From contig OX578284.1 in NCBI GenBank assembly GCA_951217055.1, forward strand, positions 44,295,467 to 44,359,466: DNA of 64,000 bases, given 5' to 3'. Below are positions 20,409-26,806 of this stretch, piece by piece. The notes under the pieces are model-generated. The model saw only the letters and a list, made by a program, of their open reading frames with translations. It ran no database searches and was not told the DNA's origin. How positions within the stretch are numbered: the stretch's first letter is position 1; the number at the start of each line of letters is the position of its first letter. The translations under genes and the position numbers were made by a program. Source of the DNA: Gerris lacustris (lineage: Eukaryota; Arthropoda; Insecta; Hemiptera; Gerridae).

Positions 20409-21632
20409 CTACTCTATGACGCCAGCCTCCCGTAACTCTTCCAATATAGATTCGATTTCATTATGGTGTGAATGGTTGCCAGCCTGAGTAGATGCCATCA
20501 GTAGTCGCAAACGATTGACCAGTTCGTTGGCATTATCCCAGTAAACATAGTCTATGGGTCGATTGGTAACCACGTTAAAACCACTTCCACTAAACTGAGG
20601 ATTTACGAGTTTCTTTAGGAGTGTACGATATTTGGTACCAGACGCGTTAAAATCTCTAGTCGCGGAATAGCCTCGGCGAGCTGCATTAGTCCTTAAAATA
20701 ATATCTTGATAATTTGCCAAATCTTCAGCAGAGTAATCAACTGGTTTGTACTGAAAAAGCAAATTAAAAAGACCTTTGGAGGCTGGGTAAGAGTTATTCT
20801 TGATATATACATTGTCATAGTCCATAGTCATTTCACTATCTCCAATCATAATATTTCCCTTGGGTGATACTCTAGGACCGTACACAGTATCCATCTTGTC
20901 ATCTTTATCTAGAGGTTTGCCTGTAAGTAAATATTGAATAAAGGGTCGACCGTAAACACTGACATCTGCTAAAAGGCTACTTAACTGTTTTTGACCTTTA
21001 GGTGAACTAATATATGACTCTAATTGTGTTGGAGTCGATTGACCGCCCGGCGGAGTAGCACCATGGCTCGACGATGATGGAGTTGTCAATGCAAGAGTCT
21101 TCACCGGAGTCGATTGTTTCCCAGGAGGAGTAGCGCTATAGGACGTTTTCTGTGGCGGCGAGGGAGTTGGAATTTTTGATGTGAGAACAGAGCTTAGCTT
21201 TCTTCGAAAAAAAGGCGATCGTGCTCCTCTTGAACTAGCCGATTCAGTTTTTGCCGATAAAGTTGGCCTCGTCATCACTTGAGTTGACATCAAATCAGGT
21301 TCAAATGCAAAGGTCTGCTCGACAGGTGTATCTTCATCAGGTAAAGAAACTTCATCCTCTTCGGTAACACCTTTGTCCTCACCATTCCATTGAGTCGCTG
21401 CTGTCGAATACTCCTTTGCTACAGTCATGTCAGGTCTGTACGTAGTGGACATGAGAAGTGATTTATCGAGGCTTTGAGCAATATTTTGCAATGGATCCAT
21501 CAGGGGTTTAACATTTTCCTCAGCAATCCTTCTTATGGCAGCCTTCCCCGTCTGTAAAAGTTTATTTTTTTGACGAATTATATTGCGCGCCTTGATCAAA
21601 CGCCTCTTTACGACCTTACTTGGGGTCTCCAT
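20409..21632 (-). CDS. Conserved Polinton protein with DUF8207-like C-terminal domain
   Basis: 407 aa from the ATG at 21632. An ATG at 21650 lies upstream of the TCAGT initiator (21644-21640) and would not be on the transcript. The N-terminus (1-50) is basic and helical. The middle (about 120-225) is Ser/Thr/Pro-rich with repeated TPPGKQSTP / TPPGGQSTP words and looks disordered. The C-terminal part (about 240-390) contains YGPRV, IMIGDSEM, LFNLLF, TNAARRGY and a GTKYRTLLKKLV segment, the pattern I associate with the DUF8207 family common in arthropod Polintons. Function is unknown; a virion or integrase-partner role is a guess from its place between ATPase and integrase. It overlaps the ATPase gene end by 17 bp. 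Confidence 0.75.
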   Translation of the reverse strand: METPSKVVKRRLIKARNIIRQKNKLLQTGKAAIRRIAEENVKPLMDPLQNIAQSLDKSLLMSTTYRPDMTVAKEYSTAATQWNGEDKGVTEEDEVSLPDEDTPVEQTFAFEPDLMSTQVMTRPTLSAKTESASSRGARSPFFRRKLSSVLTSKIPTPSPPQKTSYSATPPGKQSTPVKTLALTTPSSSSHGATPPGGQSTPTQLESYISSPKGQKQLSSLLADVSVYGRPFIQYLLTGKPLDKDDKMDTVYGPRVSPKGNIMIGDSEMTMDYDNVYIKNNSYPASKGLFNLLFQYKPVDYSAEDLANYQDIILRTNAARRGYSATRDFNASGTKYRTLLKKLVNPQFSGSGFNVVTNRPIDYVYWDNANELVNRLRLLMASTQAGNHSHHNEIESILEELREAGVIE

Positions 21633-22353
21633 TTTGACGACTGAAGGCATCTCCTGACCGCTCGAATGTTATAAACTCATCGAAACCTCGACGGTATCTA
21701 CCATCATCAATTGAAGCCTCTTTGTCTATAACCATAAAGTCAAACCTTTTGTTCCAGCATTGTCCACACATTTCAGTGAATCGATTCCAGGCCATGTCAG
21801 TGTTGACATGATCGTCGTATATATGACGAAGGTTGGTATCGTCCATTTTAAACAGGACCAACATGTTGCACTGGTCTCGGATACAGTGCTTTGGTACGTT
21901 AGCATATGATTGAGAAAGATAAAACGAATCTATCCCCTTGTGTCGTCCTCTGGTAAAGTACTCTTTGATCCGCTCCTGCTTTTCCATCATTACATCGTCA
22001 AAAATGAAAATAGAGTTCTCCTTAGCCTCTTCAGGCGCTATAACCTGATCAAATTCAGTCATGGGAAAAAAACCAATTTCAGCCATTTCGCTAAACACAC
22101 TACTCAAATACCTATACTTTGGCTGATCCAATGACTTTGTATACAGGTATACATTGTCAAATCTAAGCCCATTGGCATGTAAAAGAAGAGTTACCATCAA
22201 CTGAGTTTTACCACAGCCTGAAGATGCACAAATAAGAGCTCTTATTGGTTGACTACCAAAGAGAGGACTATGACGTTTCAACCTTAAATCTCCCTCCTCC
22301 TCTGCAAGTCGTTCCATTACTTGGAACGACGTGCTCTGTTTGGAAAAGTGCAT
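21616..22353 (-). CDS. FtsK/HerA-type genome-packaging ATPase
   Basis: 245 aa. Walker A is at about 43-50 (ASSGCGKT), Walker B at 114-120 (SIFIFDD), followed by LSQSYANVPK, the sensor-like segment usual in A32-like packaging ATPases of Polintons, virophages and large DNA viruses. The predicted role is ATP-driven loading of the linear genome into capsids. The ATG at 22353 lies 6 nt after a TCAGT initiator whose -30 position falls inside a TA microsatellite. The 3' end overlaps the next gene. The frame is intact and the length is normal for the family. Confidence 0.93.
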   Translation of the reverse strand: MHFSKQSTSFQVMERLAEEEGDLRLKRHSPLFGSQPIRALICASSGCGKTQLMVTLLLHANGLRFDNVYLYTKSLDQPKYRYLSSVFSEMAEIGFFPMTEFDQVIAPEEAKENSIFIFDDVMMEKQERIKEYFTRGRHKGIDSFYLSQSYANVPKHCIRDQCNMLVLFKMDDTNLRHIYDDHVNTDMAWNRFTEMCGQCWNKRFDFMVIDKEASIDDGRYRRGFDEFITFERSGDAFSRQNGDPK

Positions 22354-22356
22354 CGT

Positions 22357-22381
22357 ACTGAGATAAGGGTATTCTTATTAC

Positions 22382-22440
<59 letters not shown>
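22357..22440 (-). promoter_or_regulatory. ATPase promoter: TCAGT initiator with a TA microsatellite as TATA region
   Basis: TCAGT at 22361-22357. From 22385 to 22440 the sequence is an uninterrupted TA array, so the -26 to -32 positions are TATATA within a ~56-bp repeat. Confidence 0.6.
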
Positions 22441-22444
<4 letters not shown>

Positions 22445-22553
22445 TAAAAACTATATATATATATTTTTTTAAAAAAACTTGTATTTAAAAAATAAATTAA
22501 AATTTTAAGATTTACACCATATGTACAGTCAAGAACATTAAAATAACATTTTT

Positions 22554-23084
22554 TTAAACAATTAAATTTTTTGATTTATACCAAATGTACAGTTTAACAG
22601 CCTGGTCTCTAGCACATACAAAGTTTGTTCTGTTGTGTCGTAGGCAGGAATGTCTCGGCAGAGATGATCTGAAACGCAAATCGTTGAGAGATGGACAGTC
22701 CAGCTTTTCCATGTCCACTATCTCTGTCGTCACTCCTCGTGATTGAAGATACTGAGCCTTTTCCAGTCCTTTGACCAATACTCGGTCATACTCGTTAAGG
22801 TTGCGTTGAAGAATATCATCAATGTGCTCGTAGTCTATTATGCCATCGTTCCACGTCAGTCCATGAAAATTTTGAGTCAGCCAAATGTTTTCTCGACTTT
22901 GAGCAGATGAAGATTCATCATAAGTTGACGGGGGTTTAAAGAGATACCAGCTAGCAGCACCACTGCCTGCATCGATGATGCTTAATTCCTTAAGTATATA
23001 TGCACCACGCGACTTGCCATTGCAGCTACCACAGCTCCTCTTGCTTTCTCTAAAGCAGACGATATCGACAATAGCACAGTTCAT
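22554..23084 (-). CDS. Unknown 176-aa Polinton protein with C-terminal H/C cluster
   Basis: Intact frame from an ATG at 23084. Recognisable words are ENIWLTQNFHGLTWNDG (about 65-81), LVKGLEKAQYL (about 102-112), DCPSLNDL and a C-terminal H-x2-C-x2-H...CA arrangement (RHSCLRHN then CARDQAV). The strand/helix alternation and the W..G, KG..K motifs remind me of an RNase H-like or DEDD-exonuclease-like fold seen in arthropod element proteins, but catalytic acidic residues cannot be assigned safely. TATAAAA at 23159-23153 and TCAGT at 23127-23123 give a leader of about 41 nt. It sits between MCP and ATPase. Function not assigned. Confidence 0.65.
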   Translation of the reverse strand: MNCAIVDIVCFRESKRSCGSCNGKSRGAYILKELSIIDAGSGAASWYLFKPPSTYDESSSAQSRENIWLTQNFHGLTWNDGIIDYEHIDDILQRNLNEYDRVLVKGLEKAQYLQSRGVTTEIVDMEKLDCPSLNDLRFRSSLPRHSCLRHNRTNFVCARDQAVKLYIWYKSKNLIV

Positions 23085-23122
23085 TTTTATAAAACTTGTA
23101 AAAGCTTAGTTGACTGCAGTTG

Positions 23123-23200
23123 ACTGAGCAATACATGCCGATGTAGTCGCGCTTTTATACGATCAAATAACCCCCTCCACGCACAGTGAGAGCACACTCC
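23123..23200 (-). promoter_or_regulatory. Promoter of 176-aa gene
   Basis: TATAAAA (23159-23153) about 34 bp upstream of TCAGT (23127-23123). Upstream lies GCACAGTGAGAGCACAC (from 23181), which shares GCACAGTG with a hairpin upstream of the PLA2 gene promoter. Confidence 0.5.
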
Positions 23201-23215
23201 TACAAAAGTGTGGCT

Positions 23216-24463
23216 TTAAGACCTTTTTGTAACGATGCCTGTGAGAGGATATTGAGTAACAAGTTGATCGTGAAGAATCAGACAATATGCAGACGTGTTT
23301 GCAGGCACATTGTTTGCCGTTTCAAATTCCAATTTAATATCTACAGATGATGAGGTAACCGCCTCGACTTGACGACTACAATCAATCACCACAATTGGAG
23401 CATGTTTGATAAACTCCTCATAAGTTAACATGGGATGAGTGTCAGTCCTATTGTAATAGGACTGTTGAAATTCAGCGTACATTTCATAAAGCCAAGCTAC
23501 GGATCTTTTTGAAAAGTCCAAATTTAAATTGTCATAGGGGTACGATTCACTTCCAATATAGAGCCGAACATTTTTCAATTTACATGAATCAAACTTGCTA
23601 ACATCCTTTTTCTGATTGTTGACTCTATCCGTTTGAAAGGCTAGCAACACGTAGCGTGGCTTTTCCAATTGAGTACTTGTTTTTATTGTCCAAGTATGAT
23701 TTGTGGTCTGAGGCAGAGTAGGGTATGTGTACAGATTCCAAGCCCTGAAAGCCATCGTTACGGGCACATTGCGTTCAAGCAAATCAAGCATTTCAAGTTT
23801 CTCAGGATCATTTAAAGTTAAGTAAGCTAATTTCCATTTAATCGAGTCAATATGCACTTTATTATTCGCTGCTTCTTCTGGCTCTGCTGCAGCAGGATCA
23901 GCCAGTACAAACATATTATCATCTCTGTTGGCTCTGATCAATATCAACTCGAGGCGAGCGTTCATTAAAATGCGGTGGTAGTCTTCAGCGATGCCCAAGA
24001 CAGTGTCCAAAGGAATAACCATGCTAAAGTTACCAGTGGTTGGGTCGACGGTCTGATTGTAGGATTTTACACTACTTGGAAGCGACCATCCTGCCGCTTG
24101 AAGCCTTTCTGCAGTGGCCTTGCTAAAACTTGCATAACCTTTCAATGTGGATGCATATCCAGGCAACCTAGTATGGTCGACTTCAACACCATTGATTTCC
24201 AGTCGAATGTCGCTAAAGGCATGGGCACCTGCATTGCATGCAAGAGTGTAAACAGTCGGTACTGGAGTTATACGACCTTCAATGCAAATTGAGCTTTTGC
24301 AAGGCAAAACATAGGTGTCGGGCTGTTGGAATGGTATTCTTATTTCATCTGCATTGTCAAACTTGCTTGAAGAGTAAGGCAGATGACTGTGGTACTCGAG
24401 TTTAACTATAGAGTTGTCGAATTTGGGCTTCCTTGCCAAGTCTAGATACGTAGCGCTTCCCAT
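23216..24463 (-). CDS. MCP: Major capsid protein (double jelly-roll)
   Basis: 415 aa from the ATG at 24463; the frame is open further but only from a TTG at 24481. Two beta-rich halves separated near residue 205 by an Ala/Glu-rich loop fit the double jelly-roll capsid fold of Polintons, adintoviruses and virophages. Recognisable Polinton MCP words include the N-terminal DLARKPKFDNSIVKLEYHSH, an IEINGVEVD-like stretch (LEINGVEVDHTRLPGYAS), NVPVTMAFRAWNLY and LLAFQTDR. It would form hexon-like trimers building the capsid shell. The start lies inside the end of the 59-aa small gene (62-bp overlap). TCAGT at 24509-24505 lies 44 nt upstream without a clear TATA. The frame is complete. Confidence 0.9.
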   Translation of the reverse strand: MGSATYLDLARKPKFDNSIVKLEYHSHLPYSSSKFDNADEIRIPFQQPDTYVLPCKSSICIEGRITPVPTVYTLACNAGAHAFSDIRLEINGVEVDHTRLPGYASTLKGYASFSKATAERLQAAGWSLPSSVKSYNQTVDPTTGNFSMVIPLDTVLGIAEDYHRILMNARLELILIRANRDDNMFVLADPAAAEPEEAANNKVHIDSIKWKLAYLTLNDPEKLEMLDLLERNVPVTMAFRAWNLYTYPTLPQTTNHTWTIKTSTQLEKPRYVLLAFQTDRVNNQKKDVSKFDSCKLKNVRLYIGSESYPYDNLNLDFSKRSVAWLYEMYAEFQQSYYNRTDTHPMLTYEEFIKHAPIVVIDCSRQVEAVTSSSVDIKLEFETANNVPANTSAYCLILHDQLVTQYPLTGIVTKRS

Positions 24464-24581
24464 TAAGAACTCTGTAGCCAAGATTCTGTAAGAATTTTTG
24501 ATTGACTGAAGTTAACCTAGTGGCAGTCAGACGTCTACTAAAGACTCTCTGTGTAGGTGGGTGGTATTTAAAGTCAATCAT
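24402..24581 (-). CDS. Small conserved-looking 59-aa protein between penton and MCP
   Basis: The ATG at 24581 overlaps the penton stop (ATGATTGA arrangement) and the 3' end overlaps the MCP start by 62 bp in another frame. The product is basic and contains RLTSVNQKFLQNLGYRV, a pattern (LT..N..FL..LG..V) that I recall from small proteins in other arthropod Polintons. This supports coding over chance, but the role is unknown. Overlaps on both sides suggest translation from the penton or MCP mRNA by reinitiation or leaky scanning. A longer frame to 24620 uses an ATG inside the penton gene. Confidence 0.55.
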   Translation of the reverse strand: MIDFKYHPPTQRVFSRRLTATRLTSVNQKFLQNLGYRVLNGKRYVSRLGKEAQIRQLYS

Positions 24582-25512
24582 TGCGCTTGAGGTGAATACG
24601 AACAGTAATAGTCTCTCCACGAAAGTCCACCGGTCGACCCTCTTGATCCTTTATATGTATTGTAACTGATTCTAACGTTTTAGTCAATATTTCCAAGTAG
24701 ACAACTGTCTGAGGAACCTCTACAATCTTGTATCCTGGAGCTACTGTGGGGAAGAACTGATGTAAAACATGAGACTCTTTGCCATTTATATAAGTACCGG
24801 TAACTATATTACATTCTACTGACAGTGCATTAACTTTGAATATGTCGACAATTGTATCCGACACATAGCTGCCATTTTTTTGCAATATTTTCGGTTTAAA
24901 TCCTAGTATACTACCAATATTGTTGACAGATATAAAATTTAATTTTTTGTCTTTACTAATCACTGTACAAGCAAGTGTGTTACGTTGCTCCTTTACTTCT
25001 ATGTCAAACTTAGAGAGCGCCTTAGCAATATCGCTCAGTTCATACGACCCTTTGGCTAGTTTTACCATATCGCCCGCTACTATCCTCCCATTTGCTATCG
25101 TCATACTCATCTCCTCTGGAGCTGTGTGCTCTATGTTAGCCTCGAGTATTGCTCCGCGTTTGAAACCGAAATCAGTCAGAAAAGTATCTCCTAAATCATT
25201 GAATAAAGTCTTGTTGCTTTTTAATACTACTCGTCTACGTTTTAGACCAATTTGTAGGGTAATTTCATCGGTAAGTTTTGTTTTAATAAGGTCAATCAAC
25301 TGCTGAAAAGTGGTTTGATTAGGCAAGTCATAATTTATTTCATCGTACATGAGATAAACTCGATTGTTGGTTTCATCTACATTCGGTATGGAATTGTAAG
25401 CTTCAAAGGATAATAATCCGCAGCACCATTTACCATCGTTTAAGTGCACTGGTGGGAAAAACTCACTGGTAAGTACCGACTTGTCACCGGTGAAGGTTAA
25501 CGTCAGAGACAT
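24574..25512 (-). CDS. Minor capsid protein (penton)
   Basis: 312 aa from the ATG at 25512; this start is fixed by a TCAGT initiator 4 nt upstream, which excludes an upstream ATG at 25584. Penton-type words include FFPPVHL, LLSFEAYNSIPNV, KGSYELSDIAKAL, NIGSILGF, VECNIVTGTYINGKESHVLHQF cut across an H-x-LH-x-F block, PGYKIVEVPQ and the C-terminal RPVDFRGETITVRIHLK. In Polintons this single jelly-roll protein forms the fivefold vertices. An LP-x-helix-LGF-like block occurs twice (about residues 60-130 and 155-210), suggesting an internal duplication. The gene is tightly packed between protease and the 59-aa gene. Intact. Confidence 0.88.
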   Translation of the reverse strand: MSLTLTFTGDKSVLTSEFFPPVHLNDGKWCCGLLSFEAYNSIPNVDETNNRVYLMYDEINYDLPNQTTFQQLIDLIKTKLTDEITLQIGLKRRRVVLKSNKTLFNDLGDTFLTDFGFKRGAILEANIEHTAPEEMSMTIANGRIVAGDMVKLAKGSYELSDIAKALSKFDIEVKEQRNTLACTVISKDKKLNFISVNNIGSILGFKPKILQKNGSYVSDTIVDIFKVNALSVECNIVTGTYINGKESHVLHQFFPTVAPGYKIVEVPQTVVYLEILTKTLESVTIHIKDQEGRPVDFRGETITVRIHLKRND

Positions 25513-25513
25513 G

Positions 25514-25547
25514 ACTGAATCAATCCTAGGTCGGCATGAGTAATATA
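25514..25547 (-). promoter_or_regulatory. Penton promoter inside the protease 3' end
   Basis: TATATT (25547-25542) about 31 bp upstream of TCAGT (25518-25514); the leader is 4 nt. The whole core promoter overlaps the last codons of the protease and its stop. Confidence 0.6.
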
Positions 25548-25900
25548 AACAATACACATAGATGACCACAAATGATACTGTCAAATGGCTGAACTTGTTG
25601 TCGATTGTAGGTTATTGTGGTCCCTCTGAGATAGTAAGCAAGTTCGGGTGGTGGCTGCAAATTACCAAAACTGTCAAAATACAGCGCAACATCTCCTTTA
25701 ACATAGTAGGCACTCCAATGACTACCTCTATCGGACATTTTATTATGATTAACAATGCCCGATTCTACGTTTAGCCTCCTCTTTTTAGTCAATTGGTCTC
25801 TCATAAAGACTCCTCGAAATGTTGGTACTTGAAGTCGATACATGATAATTCGTCTCAAGTCATGATCTGTGAGAGGCCTATTTGGGAGGCTCACAGTCAG
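25526..25900 (-). CDS. Adenain-like cysteine protease, probably made by -1 frameshift from the PLA2 gene
   Basis: The catalytic set His (GSHWSAYY), Asp (YFDSFG), Gln (VQPFDS) and Cys (SIICGHLC) matches the C5/adenain family, which processes capsid precursors. The family's N-terminal block (PLTDHDL.. then FRGVFMRD) is present, but the frame has no ATG before it. A GTG lies at 25894, and the first ATG (25843) falls inside the conserved block. The frame is the -1 frame of the preceding PLA2 gene and opens exactly at the slippery heptamer 25906-25900. A fusion of about 383 residues is therefore predicted. The alternative is initiation at 25843 from an internal TATAAAA-like stretch (25938-25932, which also encodes Y-K-K). 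The C-terminus ends soon after the CGHLC motif, shorter than usual. Confidence 0.85.
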   Translation of the reverse strand: MTVSLPNRPLTDHDLRRIIMYRLQVPTFRGVFMRDQLTKKRRLNVESGIVNHNKMSDRGSHWSAYYVKGDVALYFDSFGNLQPPPELAYYLRGTTITYNRQQVQPFDSIICGHLCVLFILLMPT

Positions 25901-25906
25901 TTTTTT
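25867..25906 (-). promoter_or_regulatory. Predicted programmed -1 ribosomal frameshift site with stem-loop
   Basis: Minus-strand heptamer A AAA AAC at 25906-25900 is in the zero frame of the PLA2 gene (codons GCA AAA AAC) and is followed at once by its TGA stop (25899-25897). A stem CTGTGAG (25896-25890) pairs perfectly with CTCACAG (25873-25867); CCT (25889-25887) can also pair with AGG (25879-25877). After a -1 slip the next codon starts at 25900 and enters the protease frame. The 3-nt spacer is short; melting two base pairs would give 5. Confidence 0.75.
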
Positions 25907-26676
25907 GCTTCAATGTACAGTCCAAGGCCTTTTTTATACGGTCTGAGAAACAGTCCCTTGCCAATAGAAATCTCCTCCATCTTCTTGTTGTGTCTTCTTG
26001 CCTCCTCCAAGGCTTGACTAGCTTGTCGACCTTCATTAATTGTCTTGACAAGGCTGGCCGCGCCACCTGCAACGGACCCCAATGCTGCTAAAGCAGGTAT
26101 TGCTGCCATGAGAAAAGGTAGAATTCCTCCGCGTTTGGGAACTGGTATTACTCTCGGAATATTATTATGTTTTTTACCACGACGTTGGGGTCCGACTCCT
26201 AGTTTAGCTGCCCGTAAGGCAGCTAAGGTTTTCTGGTATACACTCTTCTTCTCAGCGGATGCATTTCGTAGAGCTCGCTTAGCCATAGCCATGCCTTTCT
26301 TAAGTTTTCCGGCCATCGATTTCAGTTTTCCTCCTACTTTTCTTTTCGCCTTCATGGCTGTTGTAACTGACCAAGCAGACGCTTTTTCACCCCAACTCGA
26401 ATCGCTTGCCTTTACTCGCTTCCAAGCAGCTTCGGCTAAATGTTGGTCCGCTTTTCTTCTAGCTTTCGTGTCTTTGCTTCGCGAGTATGCAATGTCGTGT
26501 TCTCTGCAGGCCGCGTCCAGTGGGTTGATACCAATCTGACCTAGTGACAATCTACGATCAAGCTTAGTACCTGGACCGCAAAATTGATAACCTCCTGGCA
26601 GATGAAGTTCAATGGGTAGTGAGTCGATAAGTTTGTTTAAAACCCCACGTCCTCTCTTACTCTTAGTCAATGTCAT
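25897..26676 (-). CDS. Minor capsid protein with parvovirus-like phospholipase A2 domain
   Basis: 259 aa. Residues about 25-85 form a PLA2 domain like that of parvovirus VP1: calcium loop YQFCGPGTKL, then LDAACREHDIAY with the catalytic His-Asp pair, then an Arg/Ala-rich helix. Both key elements are intact. A very basic middle (about 100-170, Lys/Arg/Ala) could bind the genome. A glycine/alanine hydrophobic segment (about 184-212, PFLMAAIPALAALGSVAGG) looks membrane-active. The C-terminus has LRPYKKGLGLY. The predicted role is endosomal membrane breach during particle entry (family knowledge plus inference). The promoter is TATAAATA at 26709-26702 and TCAGT at 26681-26677, a leader of about 3 nt. 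The stop codon follows a slippery heptamer leading to the protease frame. Confidence 0.88.
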   Translation of the reverse strand: MTLTKSKRGRGVLNKLIDSLPIELHLPGGYQFCGPGTKLDRRLSLGQIGINPLDAACREHDIAYSRSKDTKARRKADQHLAEAAWKRVKASDSSWGEKASAWSVTTAMKAKRKVGGKLKSMAGKLKKGMAMAKRALRNASAEKKSVYQKTLAALRAAKLGVGPQRRGKKHNNIPRVIPVPKRGGILPFLMAAIPALAALGSVAGGAASLVKTINEGRQASQALEEARRHNKKMEEISIGKGLFLRPYKKGLGLYIEAKN

Positions 26677-26752
26677 ACTGAGCTCATATCAATTGCAATG
26701 CTATTTATATTCTTTTTTGTAGAATGCACAGTGCCCCAACCTCGCACTGTGC
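26677..26752 (-). promoter_or_regulatory. PLA2-gene promoter with upstream hairpin
   Basis: TATAAATA (26709-26702), TCAGT (26681-26677, +1 at 26679) and ATG at 26676. Upstream, GCACAGTGC (26726-26734) and GCACTGTGC (26744-26752) form a perfect 9-bp inverted repeat around a 9-nt loop. Confidence 0.65.
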
Positions 26753-26806
26753 CATGACGGTCAACCTTTGTACATGCCGCCTCTGATAGCCCACTATTAG
26801 CCGCCC

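Noticed and set aside
24402..24620. Longer 72-codon version of the small gene
   Set aside because: Its extra start lies inside the penton coding region; the ATG at 24581 gives the stop-start overlap and the recognisable motif.
25514..25584. Upstream ATG (25584) for penton
   Set aside because: Located upstream of the TCAGT start site; the added residues are hydrophobic and unlike the conserved penton N-terminus.
26045..26539. 164-codon plus-strand frame opposite the PLA2 gene
   Set aside because: Antisense shadow of the strongly Lys/Ala/Arg-biased coding sequence.
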